The notes under the pieces were generated by a model. That model saw only the letters and a list, made by a program, of their open reading frames with translations. It was not told where the DNA came from and did no database searches. From contig NC_053405.1 in the NCBI RefSeq assembly GCF_016859285.1, positions 6,051,760 through 6,115,759 on the forward strand: a stretch of 64,000 bases of DNA, read 5' to 3'. This DNA is from Xiphias gladius (Eukaryota; Chordata; Actinopteri; Istiophoriformes; Xiphiidae). This document shows positions 43,185 to 59,481 of the stretch, one piece after another (positions within the stretch are counted from its first letter, which is position 1; each line of letters opens with the position of its first letter). The position numbers and the translations under genes are program-made.

Positions 43185-43520
43185 CAAGGGCTGCACCTAA
43201 TGATTATTTCAATTACTGATAAATCTTTTAGATCATTTATTATTTATTATTATTTAGATTATTTTCTGCAGTCAATCATTTGGTCTATACATTTTCAGAA
43301 AATGGTGAAAAATGCCCATCACGGTTTCCCTAAGCCCAAGTTGACATGCTCAAGTTAACACAGTTAAAAAGCCAAACATATCCAGTTTACTATCATAGAC
43401 GACAACGCAAACCAGAATAAAATTACTTCTGGGAAGCTGGGACCAGGGAATATTTGTCTTTTTTTTTTTTTTTGCTTAAAAATGTACCGTAACAATGAAT
43501 TACTTGTCAAAAGTCCGTGC
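43185..43520. repeat. Percomorph-type dispersed repeat, copy d (reverse orientation)
   Basis: It starts agggctgcacctaatgatta and includes gaaaaatgcccatcacggtt and ccagtttactatcatagac. These are the reverse complements of blocks in copies b and c. It lies in tmem69 intron 1, upstream of the coding exons. Confidence 0.65.
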
Positions 43521-43884
43521 GGATAAAATCTTCTATCAGCTTTTACTGCTAAATCACTTAAGGTCTGAAATGTAGATGAGGACGAGACTGACAGTGAGAG
43601 ACGCATTTTTTTTTATAAATACGGACACAACATATTGAACTCCAACTCTCCCGACCACAATCCAACACACACAAAAATGCGCCAGGTGTAAACGGGACTT
43701 GGGCCATCTAGAAAACTGCGTATGACTGTTCTCCTCCACACGAATCTGAGCTCGGACCCTGACCCGGTACGGAAAAACCGGTGAGGCCGGTCTGACTCTA
43801 CTAGGTTCCCGTGCTCCCGTTCGGTTTCCTACGCCGACTGCTGAGAGAGCGCCCTGCGATATCAACCGCAGGCACTGTAGTCAC

Positions 43885-44040
43885 CTCTGTTTCGGGATAA
43901 AAGCCTCATTCTCCGGACACTGCTTTTTAGCCCCGGGGTCAGCGAGTAGCCACCTAGCGGACGTTGAGCTGGTGCCACGGTTTATTTCTTCCGTGCTCGC
44001 CAAGCGCCGCCCCGGTCTCCCTTAACTTCGGTTCCACTAC
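43885..44040 (-). other. tmem69: tmem69 noncoding first exon and CpG-rich promoter
   Basis: A donor AACAGAG|GTGACT on the minus strand at 43885 lies in a CpG-rich segment. Spliced to the acceptor at 43116, it supplies the 5' UTR. An ATG just before this donor (MRLLSRNR...) runs into a stop within the next exon, making a 14-codon upstream ORF, so it is not the main start. The 5' limit is approximate. Confidence 0.5.
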
Positions 44041-44049
44041 AGCAAGGCG

Positions 44050-47198
<3,149 letters not shown>

Positions 47199-50100
47199 TC
47201 AGACGGCTCTGTTGCTCTGAAAGACAAACATTATTGACATTTTCATTAGGCTTGCTATCAAAGTGTAAACCTCAGGCTACGAGTTACGTAATTCACTGGA
47301 TCCGAGTTAATGCTCAGCTAACTTCCATTTGCCAACCAAGTTTATTCAAATTTGCAAATAAATGGGGGAATAGACAGCATATTAATTACATATTTAATTA
47401 CTAGTATTTATGCTGGTAAGTGGTTTACTGGGTATTCATGATCTTTTTTAACTTCCTGACAGAGCCTCACACAGCAACAAGACTAAATTGAGTGTTTTTC
47501 GTAATAACATTTCCTTATATTTTTTTAGTATTTCTTTTTTGCTTTATCATAGTCTATTTCTTTCCCTTGAGAAACCAGGTAAAAGTATAATTGAGATCAA
47601 AGTCTTTACTTCTGGAAAAGAAGTTTGTAGAAAAATAGTGTGACAAAAATAAAATATGCATTATCTTGCTTGTTTTTTTTATTTTTATGTCTGTGATTTT
47701 AGTACATTTGAGTGACTGACTGCACTAATGCCACAGTTTTACAGATACAGAAATTAGGTTTAAGATTTAAGAAGGTTTCGGATTTCCCTTCAAATTTGTC
47801 CAATTCCTCCAATTAATAGACTCAACTGAAGTAAACTCATCTAGATACTGACCCCTCCACAGCAGCCCCCACACAGAGCTCCCAGTAGGCCGTTCACCAC
47901 CTGCACAGCACACAGCGCCATCTGGATTAAACCCATAACCATCAGCACGGAGAACAGAGACAGGTGCCAGGACACCACGTCAGCCGGCTCTTTACACAGC
48001 GACCAGGCAGCTGTGTTCGTGAGGTAGTCTCTGGAGAGGGAGGGTGAAAAAGATACATCACGTTTTTATCTGTGGACCCTTTGGTGAACAGCAGGTTAAA
48101 TCAATGAGTGAACGCAGTGGTTTACAGCCACTTCTAAGGACGAGCGTGTAGGGTTTAGCGGCATCTTGCGGCGAGGTTGCCGGTTGCAGCCAGCTGAATA
48201 TCACCTCCCCTCACCTATCCCTTTCCAAGCATGCAGGAGAACCTAAGGGGGTCTCGAGGTAACGTAAAAATCCGGAAGTCCCTCTCTAGAGCCAGTGTTG
48301 GGTTTGTCCGTTCTGGGCTACATTAGAAACATGGTGGTACAACATGGTGGGCTCCGTGGAAGAGGACCCGCTCCGATACGAAAGGCTCATTCTAAGCTGA
48401 CGAAAACACAACGATTCTTAGTTTCGGGTGATCATACATTAATGAAAACATAAACATGAATATTGTGTCCCGTTTCTGCCGGTAGATCCCCCTAAATCCT
48501 ACACACTGGTCCTTTAATAGCCTGGTGTCACAAGCTACAGTACCAGTTACTACAGCAAAGGTAGCACCAGCAAAAATAGATTTGTTTCTTAAAGTGAACT
48601 TAAAACACTGGTTAGACGAATTCAATTTAAATGACCCAAACTTAACTTGACTCTATATCTAGAGATATCTGTGCCTGAGGGTTTTTCTGATGTGACCTCA
48701 ACAGTAGAATAGAGGTGAGTGTTTCTGCTGCCGGAAACACTGAAAAATGAAACGTAAAAAATGCGACAGCATTCCACTCTCGCTGCAATGTGTATTTATC
48801 ACTTGGTAATTAGTGTGTGGTAACTTAACTAAGCACAGATTTGTTTAGGAATATGCACCACGTCGGCCCAAGATAATCTATAAACGATAAAGGCTTTAAA
48901 GCTAGATTTTAACTTGAGGCCCCTTTACAAGACAGGACTTTAAGATGATGTGATAATCAAGTCCCTGTCATGTCAGATTACGTTCTGCATTTAAGGTGCA
49001 TACAGTATTACCAAGCAAATTCTGCAACTAACTAACTGCCACAGGGTGAACTCTGTGTCCGTGGGGCCCCTAAGGATCTGGGGGCAGTTGCCTGGTTGGT
49101 ATTCCACCCCTGGTCCGTGGATGATCCAGTGTAACAGGGACACTGCTTCTAGAGGGAGATGACGCCACGCTTTTTTTTCTCTGTCGGTTTTTTAAATTCA
49201 ATTCATCTTTGGATGAGCACCACAAACTAAGTTCCATTCATCTCCGCTTTATTGGGGTTTTGCTGAAAATGTAACATTAATATTATTATTCTTTTATAAA
49301 TATCTCAAAACCCGAGCAAATAAAAAACAAAAGCATCTGCATGGATGGATCACACCGGAGGTGAGTTTAAAAAAAACGTACGTTTCTGTAATTTGCATAA
49401 ACCACCTTCTAAAACCTTAGAATCTGTACATCTAAAATGCTTTCATGTATTCATCCACAATTAACTGAGAATAGGGTTGAATTTTCTAGCTGAAAGAAAC
49501 TACATATCCATCATTACACTGTTGGTTAGTCACATAATATAAAATGACAATTAAGCATTTTAATACTTCATATTTTGCGTGTCTCACCCATTAGAGAAGG
49601 GATAGCCCCACAGCGTCACTGTGCTGTTACTGAAAACCACACACTGAGGTCCGTGGTTGATGGCCACAGCAGAAACTATAACTGAGTAACCAGCCCCCAA
49701 AACACCCACACCTGCAAACAGTATGGAACTCAGCATCTACAGAGAGAGAGAGTGGAGACAAGGACGGAGAGAACAGTCACTCATATTGGGAATCAATACA
49801 TTCAGCAAACCTGCTTTTAACCACTTGAACAATGACAACAACGAGGTTATTCTCCCGGTGTGCAGAAACCGGGCTGAGGGTCATTAACAGAGCACGGCCA
49901 ACACAGAGCTTCTGAGATGGTGTGAATGTGTGTGTGTGTGTGTGTGCAGTAATCTGACAGACTTCTGTTTGTTGATTCACTCACACACCTACACATTCCT
50001 GAAGTATCGATCAGCATGTGTGTCTGCTGCAGCACAATACCCGCTCTGTGTGAGAAAGTCATGTGAAACTCCCATCAGAGGAATTTCTCATCAATGTGAC

Positions 50101-50848
50101 TGAAATCTCATCAATTTTTGCGCGTGCATACGTGTGCGAGTGTGCGTGCACGTTCGTTGCTGTGTAAGTCATGGTGTGTGTGTGTGTGCGCACAGTGGCA
50201 TTGTGTTTGTTTTCCATTGAAAGCGATCACATTCAGCAGTTAACAGGTGCAGCGGCAGCTCCACAGTGAGTTAATTTAATTCTTAATGGTCTACGTTATT
50301 ATTTTTTTCTCTTCAACGTGTATTCTATGAGGATGCGTGATGCTCAGGACATCTCCGTTGATGCACAGGCCGCGGCTGCTACGCCGAAGTCGCCCGACAC
50401 TGGCCTGACCCGCCTGTGCAGCAGCCGGCAAATTGTACAGAAGTTTGACCCCCTTAATTGTTTGGCCATTAGACAAACATGGTAAAACTTACAGTGCTGA
50501 TCTTACCGGAGACTACAGTGGGACATGTAAGTACTTGATTGTTTATCCTTTACCCAACAAAACTAAAACACCAGTTTCTGCAGAACTGCTTTGGGACCCA
50601 TTCTATTCTTCCCGTCGTGTGACCCTTTGCTGGATTTCTGCCCAAACTTGTGAAAGCCACAGCCGTAAATAATAATCATTTGTTTATGCTGAGGAGCTGA
50701 ACAGTGAAACATCTCACCGCAAATCTCCGCCCACAGCTTTCGTTGCCACAGCAACCGCAGCAGTCATTGTTCTTCAGGCCCAGGAAGACCAGGGCTGGGA
50801 AGATCATCTGTTGACAGAAAAAAAAAGAAGCAAAACACACACCCCGAG

Positions 50849-50893
<45 letters not shown>

Positions 50894-52018
50894 ATTTCAT
50901 TGATTTTCTCGAGCAGATGATGAATTACCTGTTCCTCTACCATATATAGGAGGAAACTGAACAGCCTAATTGCCGACCATAATGATGAAGATACGCAGTG
51001 TCATATAACTAGTTCCTGAACTGGTTATTTGTTAAATATACACCAGCTGTCACCAGTATTGTCTCGTTTTTTTTGGGCAAATATGCCGTCAGAATCGTTC
51101 GAAAGGTGCTATAAATGCATAAAAACTCAGAACATAGTGGCTTCTTAAAAAACATTTCTATGTGATAACATTCTGTTGTATTTTCAATATTTCTAATGTG
51201 ACCCATGCTGTACCGAGCAAGATCTAATGAGCTCATTACATCTTTTGGGTAAAACACAAAATTTATAAAAATAAGTATAAATTTTAGAGCTGAAACAATT
51301 GGTTGATTGATCGATCAATTTGTTTTTTGCTAAACATTCTTTAATTCCAGCTTCCTAAATGGGAGATTCTTTTTTTCGTTCTTGTATGGAATATCCGTGT
51401 ACGGAATATCCGTACGGAATATCTTTAGGTTTCGGACTTTCAGTTGAACAAAACAAGCAATCTGAAGACACCACCACTGGATCTAGAATATTATATTTTA
51501 ATTACATTTTTAAGGTTTTTCTTTTTTGTACAGAATAAATCATTAATACATTATTTGTGGAAATAATGGCAGATTAATGAAGTCCTTATTAATTTTCATT
51601 GTGTTGGTTTATAATTTACTGTGTTCAGGAGTCTACACCGACACACAAATGACCAAATAGTATCATGTGTTAATGTAGTGAGATATAAAATTTCAAAATC
51701 TATACAAAAGACATCACACGAATCCAGAGAATTTGTCTTAAGTGAGGATAAAAGCAGCTGATATCACGCAGTGTGCATCTTTCACTCTGTGATAAACGTG
51801 ATCCAGTAGCGGCGCAGGGGACTCCACCAGCTTTTAAATGCACTCACCAGCACTCCAGATCCCAGAATGCCTCCAAAGTACCAGACCTGTTCTGTGATGT
51901 GTTCCCTCGCCACAGACGTCCCGCTGGGGAAGAAGAGCAGGATGTTGCACAGCACACACACAATCGACAGAGGCATCAGAGTGATCCCCAGACACTTGGC
52001 AAAACTGCCTGAACACAT
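47199..52018 (-). CDS. tm4sf4: Transmembrane 4 L6 family member 4-like, 5 exons
   Basis: L6-type tetraspan protein of the plasma membrane. The mammalian member acts in liver, gut and pancreas growth control. Exons in transcript order: 52018-51848, 50807-50718, 49736-49588, 48030-47853 and 47216-47199. They sum to 606 nt, or 201 residues plus stop (human TM4SF4 is 202). The protein starts MCSGSFAKCLG and has helix 1 (GITLMPLSIVCVLCNILLFF), FFGGILGSGVL-like YFGGILGSGVL, helix 2 with ALVFLGLKNNDCCGCCGNES, helix 3 (FAGVGVLGAGYSVIVSAVAI), an outer loop with NHGPQC, a possible N-glycosylation site NST and WSLCKEP, helix 4 (FSVLMVMGLIQMALCAVQVV), and a Cys-rich tail CGGCCGGSNRAV. The final exon codes only five residues. 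Similarity to TM4SF4 is stronger than to TM4SF1/5/18; which fish paralogue this is cannot be decided here. Confidence 0.9.
48134..48517. mobile_element. MITE-like non-autonomous DNA transposon
   Basis: The ends are imperfect terminal inverted repeats. The left end ctaaggacgagcgtgtaggg (48134 on) matches the reverse complement of the right end (taaatcctacacactggtcc, ending near 48517) at 19 of 24 bases. Internal phrases such as tctagagccagtgttgggtt, gtccgttctgggctacatta and ctccgtggaagaggacccgc are ones I recognise from a common fish repeat. It has no coding capacity. It sits in the intron between the tm4sf4-like exons 3 and 4. Confidence 0.8.
50851..50893. repeat. (CA)n microsatellite in the tm4sf4-like intron 1
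   Basis: About 21 AC units lie 45 bases upstream (on the minus strand) of the exon 2 acceptor. Confidence 0.95.
51288..51580. repeat. Percomorph-type dispersed repeat, copy e
   Basis: It begins agagctgaaacaattggttg, then attgatcgatcaatttg, and carries ttcagttgaacaaaacaagc and atctgaagacaccacc. It is interrupted internally by a short tandem of ACGGAATATCC-type units at about 51389-51423. Confidence 0.7.
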
Positions 52019-52281
52019 TCTGACACTGATGCTCAAACCGCCCCCGATAGAAACAACTCCTTGGGTTTTACAAATATCTTTTGGGCTTCAAAACTCCACT
52101 TAGGCAGATCTTTCAATTGAATTATCCCTAAAGTGAGGACGTCCTGATTCTACAGTTTAAGTTTAGGCTTAAATCTGTTTTACCACTCCACCTGTTGCTC
52201 TTTCCTCTTCACTATATCTACTGAATGATCCTGTCTGCTTCACCTGTCCTGTTTCTGAGGATGTGCACTGTAGTTGAGGGC

Positions 52282-52337
52282 TTTATAACCCCCCCCGCCT
52301 GTCACACTGTGTTATCTCACTGCTTCGCTTTTTATAG
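52282..52337 (-). promoter_or_regulatory. tm4sf4: Two TATA-like elements upstream of the tm4sf4-like gene
   Basis: On the minus strand TATAAAG lies at about 52282-52288 and TATAAAAA at about 52330-52337, 265 and 315 bases before the start codon. A start site near 52255 or 52303 would give a short unspliced leader. Confidence 0.45.
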
Positions 52338-52339
52338 CA

Positions 52340-53762
52340 GCCAGCCGTCACCTGGCACACACCTTTACAAACACGCGTGCACACGCTTGTAGCTGCAAAC
52401 AAACAGACATGGAGTCATTAATATGGGATTGTGCACAGGGACACACCAGTGAAGACAAAACGATGAATGTTCTACCAGGTGTTTTGTGTGCTTGGAGACA
52501 GGAGCGGAACTGACACACAGCCGGTCGATACAGCAGCCCCCATCAAGGCTGATGTGCACCTACCACGCGTGTAGTGAGCGACAAGAGGGAGTGCTTCGTA
52601 TTTTGGATTGTCTAATCCATGGATCAACTCTGCGTGTCTCTTACTTTTCACAAATAATTTTTCGTGGTGAGCTATCAGCTGACTAATGTGAGAAATTTGA
52701 GATTCGGACATGATGGTTTTGATAATTGTTTTTCTTTTTTCTCTATAAAACACAAAGTGTCCAAAAATTCCCAGTAGGAGGACAAACTGAAGGTGACCTG
52801 ACCACAACCCTGCCTGGTATTTTACCACAGATGTGACTAATTTGGGATAATCGAGAGGTTACATATTTAGAACGCAGGCATTATGTAAGCTTGAGTTAAT
52901 ATTTGTTAAAAATTTGGACATCCATCACAGAATAATTGAAAGGTTTATGGTTTTATTTCATTTTTGCACGCACAAATAACTCATTAATCTGTTGGCCGTT
53001 AAATAAAATTGCCTTGGTCTGGATCCTGGCCACTGAAGTCATTTTTAATGATTAAACGTGTCTCCTAAACTGAGAGGTGTCTATGATTAAACTACCAGCC
53101 ACCCTTTTACACTGCGGCATACGTTCTGTCAGTGTCTTTTCACCTATATTTGAAATTACTGAACTTGAACTTCAAATAGAAGGTTTGGAAATATTTCAAT
53201 TGAGTTAAGGGCCTTAAAAATTTCTGCTATCCATCTTAAAATCACTGGATTGTATTATTGTATGAATTTTAGATTTTTAGATTTTACGTTAATATGAGAA
53301 TATAATCCAAATGCAGCAGTGCACCTGGTTATTTCTACCTTATTTCATATAGTTAGGGCTCCAAGATGCTTCACAACAAATAACTCATCTCATCGTGATC
53401 CCTCTTGAATTACTTCTAGTTTAAAGATAAAATTGCCTAAAAATAAAATAACACGGTCTGCAGGATTGATATCATGCACCTCAACAGTTTGTCAACTGTG
53501 AATGTAGCCTACAAACAATGGGCTTTGTTCTTTCAAATAGCCTGCACATGTGACAACATTAATTATACGGCTGAGAAGTCCTTGAAGTGCTCAGAAAAAG
53601 GGAAAGTGAAACGTCTGCAATTTCATGACTACTCCACCCGCTGATTTAGATCTTCTGATATGACCGAAGGCGCCAAAAGAGCCGCCAAAGTTTACCCAAC
53701 TTGTTTCCAGGGTCAAGAATGAACTTTGATCCTCAGATCAATCACATTATTTACCTTTAAAA

Positions 53763-53799
<37 letters not shown>

Positions 53800-53920
53800 G
53801 GGGGGGGGGTACTCTTGCACAGCACTGCTGGGAGAAGAATTATTTTATCTCCTCTTTCGATATATATATATTTTTTACTTCCAGAAGTTTATCTAATTAT
53901 CCAAACGTTATTATTTTTCC
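52340..53920. other. Divergent intergenic region between the tm4sf4-like gene and the GGT-like gene
   Basis: No gene is supported. The sequence is AT-rich, with a (TG)n(G)n microsatellite at 53765-53809 just before a CpG-rich stretch that leads into the next gene. Confidence 0.5.
53765..53809. repeat. Compound (TG)n(G)n repeat
   Basis: About 17 TG units are followed by a run of 13 G residues, about 285 bases upstream of the GGT-like start codon. Confidence 0.95.
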
Positions 53921-54093
53921 GAGGGCTGAAACTTCCGCATGCAGCGATGTCAGCAGGCATCCGCTTCTCTGTGTAGCCATCCTAGTCGAGCCAAACTCAA
54001 TCGATGCCCAAGTGACCCATCGGAAGTTGAAAACCCCCCCCGCACAGTCATATTGCCTTGTTGTTGCCAACCGTCGCTGGCAGCTAAGGCGGG

Positions 54094-54622
54094 ATGGATA
54101 CCGACAACACTTTCTCCTCTCGTCGGTCTCCTGTGGTGTGTTTGCACGGCTGCGTAGCGTCCAGCCAGCCGCTAGCTTCAAATGTAGGACTGGGTGAGTG
54201 TAAACAGTCGCCATAGAGATCTTGGACGTTTGGCAGCGAAATAACAATGTCCCGAAAAAGGTTCCCCAATTTTTTTGTTTTTTTTCGTAAAGACGTGTCA
54301 GGCAGAAAAGAGTGAACACAAAGAGCATCATTTTGTGGCCAAAAAAACAAACAAACGGGAGAATCCACCAAGATTCAGACAGACAAGACACTCAAAAGTG
54401 GGAGCGGATAGTGAGCTAGCTTCCTATCTGTCACAGCAACTGCCACCGGGGAAAACTGTGGGGCCCAGAAATACTGAACATCACAAAGAGAGAGAGAGCG
54501 ATTTAAAGTAGCGATTTAACCTCACCCATGGTCATTAACACAGATCACTGTGATGACTTGGTGGAGAAGAATTTGTTTTTTATACTTCTTTGCAGCACCT
54601 TCAAGCTGCCAAACCACCTACG

Positions 54623-54653
<31 letters not shown>

Positions 54654-57600
54654 AGTGCACTTAAAAGACAGTGCTCTTGATTAATCGATTAGTCGTTTTG
54701 TCTGTTAGCCAGAGAAAGGTCTTGGGCTCAACAGTCTCCCTGAGCCCAAGGCTCGTTTTTTTCCCCCCAACCAACAGTTCAAAACACAGAGATGTTCAAT
54801 TTACCATCATACAAGAAAAACAAACAAAAAAACCCAGCAAATCCTCATATTTGGGAACCTGGAACCAGGAACCTTTTGGCATTTTTGCTTAAAGAAAGAC
54901 TGTTATGAAAATACTTTATTAATTTTCTGCTGATCACCTCAAGCCCAAACCACAAATCACATCTCTCATTCCCTTTAACGTCAAATTGGTATGAAAATCA
55001 GTGTGTACTGTCATACGCTCCTTGTGAGGTAGTGCAGTTGAAAGTGCAGACTTGAGTTAAAAACGCCAAGAGTTGTCTGAGATTTGAGATACGGATGAAG
55101 GTGGGAGGAGTTCAGTTCGTGCAGCTCACAAACTGAACATGGGACTTGGGATATTTGGAGTGGAGGCAAAAATCCCCACGGTGAATAGGTCAAAAACTGT
55201 GCATATAAAACCAAAACTCTTTGCATAGATAAATACCAAGGGGGGGAATGTTTTTGTTGTTGTATTTTGGATGATGAGAAGCAATGACTGCCTTGAAGGT
55301 AAGTAAAAAAACATTTGTATTCTGTGGAAAGCTGAAACAAACCCTGTTGAGCTCCTTTTTAGGTGAGGAACGCTATTGTGAATCAGTCACATCAGTCACC
55401 CATGGATCTGTGTTTGCATCCAGATGTCCTGAAGCGTGGCGGTAATGCGGCAGACGCTGCGGTTGCCGTGGCAGCGGCGCTGGCGGTAACTGAGCCGTGC
55501 AACACCGGCCCCGGTGGCGACGCCTTCTGCTTGTTCTACGACGGAAAAACGGGAGAGATCAGAGGAATTAACGGCAGGTGGAGACTCTTTCCCCCGCTGC
55601 TTTTGTAGTCCTCTTCAAACAGAATGATTAGCTGAGCCTCTCTCTGTGTCCTCAGTGGTCGGTCGCCCAGAGCTCAGACCCTGGAGTTCCTGGAAGGCTG
55701 TGGTTACACTGCAGAGGCCCCTCCTTCACCTTTTGATGTAGTGAATGTCACAGTACCCGGGGCTCCTGCGTGTTGGTGTGACACCGTACAGCTGTTTGGT
55801 AGTCACAAGGTTTGACTGTGTGTGTTTGTGTGTCTTGTTGTGTAGAACTGCTTGCGTTCGGTGTGTGTCTTATGCAACACTCAGGTGGCCAAAAGCCCAT
55901 CTAACGTAATCATTTACATGTCATAAACAACCTAAATTTAAACTCTACAAAAGGATCCATATCGACACACACCACCAGCATGCAAAACACACTTGAAAGT
56001 AGGACTCTTGACTCTTGTTTATTCTAAACAGTGTTGTCGGAGGTCAATCAAGGATATATAAACAAGGTGCGGATAAACCATCACTGGGCTCCTGATATTT
56101 TTCTCAGTTTGGTGAAAATATAGCCATCTATGGTAGGGTTTCCACAGGTTGTTAAAAATATGGGAAAACTTAGTTGAATTAATCTGGGGCCAGTGACCCG
56201 GTTGTCTACAAGGAGAGCTGCTTGAACGCTTGACTGAAAAAAACACCAGTGTTTTTTTTTGTTGTTGTTTTTTTTGGTTTTTGTCAACAATAAATTAAAC
56301 TATTTATTTCAAAGCAGAACAACTACTATACTACTCTTCAAGTTTAGTAGAATAATTCTGCTTGAGATTGTGTGCATGAAAAACGGCAGCTTTCTCATTT
56401 CAGATGGAAGCAGCCGCATTAAACACTCAACCAGTCGGCATCAGTCCATGTCTCTTGAAACTGTTTGTTCCTCCAGGTCAACCTTTCTTTTAGGTTCAGA
56501 AGGGGATGTTTTGGTGTCAGAAGCACGGGGGTAAATTAGAGTGTTGCTGGTCATAGTTACGCGCTTAACCGAGCTATTTTGCAGTCTAATTTCATGGTCT
56601 CGTTAAAAATGAAAAGATCCCTCAAAAAGAAAGGACCGGAGAAAAATTTAATTAGGAAAAAAATCTTGATTCCGGCATAATTTAACAATAAAATTGAAAA
56701 TTGAAATTGTGGTACCTGTGCCTGCACTTTGAGCTCCTTCTTTAAAATGAAAGAATGGTGTTTTGAAATTAAAATGTATGATGTCTTTGCAATGCATGTC
56801 CACTCAGACTTCTGTCGTGAGGAAGTAAATGTCAAAAATAGCAAAAAAGTATTGCTTTAATATTTATTTTCATGTAGGGTTTTTCTTATACTATACCCAT
56901 CCATAATTTTATAACTTTCTTTAGCTTTGTACCATCACAAATGTACATGACATTGCCAACTCTTCACTTTATGGTGTTTGGTGTTTTGGTTTTGATTTAA
57001 ACCCAGGTAGCATTAATGAACTAAAAAGTTAAAAAAATAAATAAACAATTTTAGCCTGGTAAAAGCTAAAAATATAAAATACTTGAACTTTAACGATGTA
57101 TTTTTCTTCTTAAAAATGCAATCAAATGCTCATGGAAAAAGATGCATCAGGCAACTAAACAATATTTATATCACACACTAAAGAATGGACAAATGCCACT
57201 ATTGATCTTCAAATCTTTATGCAATGGCAGAATATTAAAGCACAGATGTTTCAACATTAAGACACCATCAGTGTGACATAGCACCTCCAACCTTTAGCGT
57301 CCACAGGTTTCAGAGTAGCTTGAAATGTAAAAGTAAATGCAGACACTGTTATAAAAACGGTGCGGCTACGTTTGGATTTTGATAGCTGTGGTTCAGTTGT
57401 GTCAAACATCAGCATTTAGGTTCCAGCTTTCTGTAGGGCCTAACTTTTGAAAAAACACACACTTTGAATCCCTCAAAAACAAACAAGATCCTCTTTCCTG
57501 ACTCACGTTTTGCAACAAACGGTTAACAATTAGAGGGAGAAGTCAGCAAATACATTATTACTATTTGAATTACAAGATTACTATTTTATATTCACAAATA

Positions 57601-59436
57601 CATATGAATGGTAAAGGCATAAATGCAAGTCCACTATTGTTCACTGTGGCCTGTCAAAATGTGTTGTGGAGTAACTGAAGTCGGAGTAGGTTGTGAATAT
57701 TGAGGGCAATTTGGCACATCAGAAAAGTAAATAACAATAATTCATCCCAAAGTAACTCCTGGAGTATCCCCTCAACCGCACAGAGCTAACGATTAATCAA
57801 AAGTGTTTTTAATTCTCTCTCTCTGGAAATTACAAATCAGTTTTAGTCTCCACATAATCCTTCTCAAAACAGCATCTCACACTTCCTGCTCAGCGAGCTT
57901 TCCTGTGAGGTTGTAAGCATGTGTTTCCTCTGCCTTTTTCCAGCTGTCCTTTCAGGAGGTGCTGTGCGGGGCGGTGGAGCTTGCAGAGGTGGGGTTTCCT
58001 GTTGCTGAGGTAGCAGCTCAGCACTGGGCGAACGGGGTGGCCGCTCTGAGAGATGCTGGGAAGGAACTAGGTGGGGACCTGCTGATTGACAATCGGGTGC
58101 CCAAATGCGGACAAGTATTCAGAAACCCTGCCCTGGCCCAGACCCTGAAGGTAAATCCTTGAAAATGAAACACAAAAAATAGAATAAAAAAACACAGGAT
58201 CAGAGGTCCTGGGGAGCACTCGGCCATTTTTTCTGAACACATGTTATTTAGACAAGAAGGAAACAGGACAATGTAAAATCCCAGAGAAACCACTGTGTTC
58301 ATGGCACCTCCTCCTAGAGGTTGCTTGCTTTTCTAAACTTGACTTAGCTTTCTTTATGGTAAGCCCCTGGATGAACCCAGGGACATACAGGGTAAAAAAA
58401 AAAACCTGACCCTACTAGAATGTTGGATTTGATATGGAAGAAAAACAAGGAGGGTAAAGGGAGGGAAGAATATAGATTGCACAGGGGTGAGCAAAATAAG
58501 AGGGGCATTAAATGAGGCAAATAGAGAGGGAAGAGTGGAGAGGATGGAGTGAGAGTAGGACAAGGAAAAGATGATGTGGAGGGGACAAAAAAGCAATAGT
58601 GAAATGGTCGAGAGAGACAGAAGAGAGTCGGTGAGAGGAAGGACATAAGTAGTGGTGAAGGTGGAGGTGGGAAAGAGAAGAAAATGTAGGTAGTGATATT
58701 AAAAAATATATAGCAAAGACTTAAACTCTACATTAAAGATAGTGTGCACTGAAATAAAAACTGAAAAACATTCCAAGGGTGAAAATTTTTCGTGGCCAGA
58801 AAAGTATGAAAACATAAATTAAGCCTCTTCTCCGCTGCTTGTCTGTGTGATATCAAACAAGTCAAGTTTTCACAATGTATGGCAGGATACATTCCATTGT
58901 TTATAGCTCAAAATGTAAGGTCACAACCTAAACGAGAATATTCGCATAACTGTGCATAGAACTCAAGGTCCCTTCTGTGTTAGTCTGTTGATAATCTCCA
59001 AACTGATTCAGCAGTACTAGAAAAGCAGTACTGTGAAAAGTTTTACTGAGGTGCTCTAGAAAATATTTGAAACATATTTAGATGTACTGATGTTGCACTA
59101 CAACTCTCCACTCCATTTTCAATGAGGTGTCACGTTTTTTCCAACCCTTCTACTTTCCTGTCCCTTATGTGAATGTGCGACCAGGATTGTTTGTATGTGA
59201 GGACAATGTAATAGTCATAGAACTTCCATAGTTTCCAATCAGTGACACTTCAGTCGAACTATGGCTGACCTCACCGTGTGTGTGTGTGTGTCTGTCTCTG
59301 CTTGTGTTTCACCATTAAAGCACGCACTGATTCTTGCTTTTTTGTTTTACTACATCAAACACTCACTCATTAGTAATGTAATAATGCGCGATAACAGCCA
59401 AGCACGCCCATGACAGCTCCTCCCACCCACACACGT

Positions 59437-59481
<45 letters not shown>

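Noticed and set aside
53897-54391. 164-codon minus-strand open frame
   Set aside because: It is antisense to the GGT-like exon 1 and CpG-rich promoter. No recognisable domain.
55284-55423. Alternative first exon of the GGT-like gene (MTALK) joined to an acceptor at 55362, giving [20 protein letters not shown] before DVLKRGG
   Set aside because: The frame is open, but the peptide lacks the family N-terminus. The exon at 54094-54193 gives [20 protein letters not shown] and joins in phase to an acceptor at 55422-55423, so the 55363-55423 stretch is intron.
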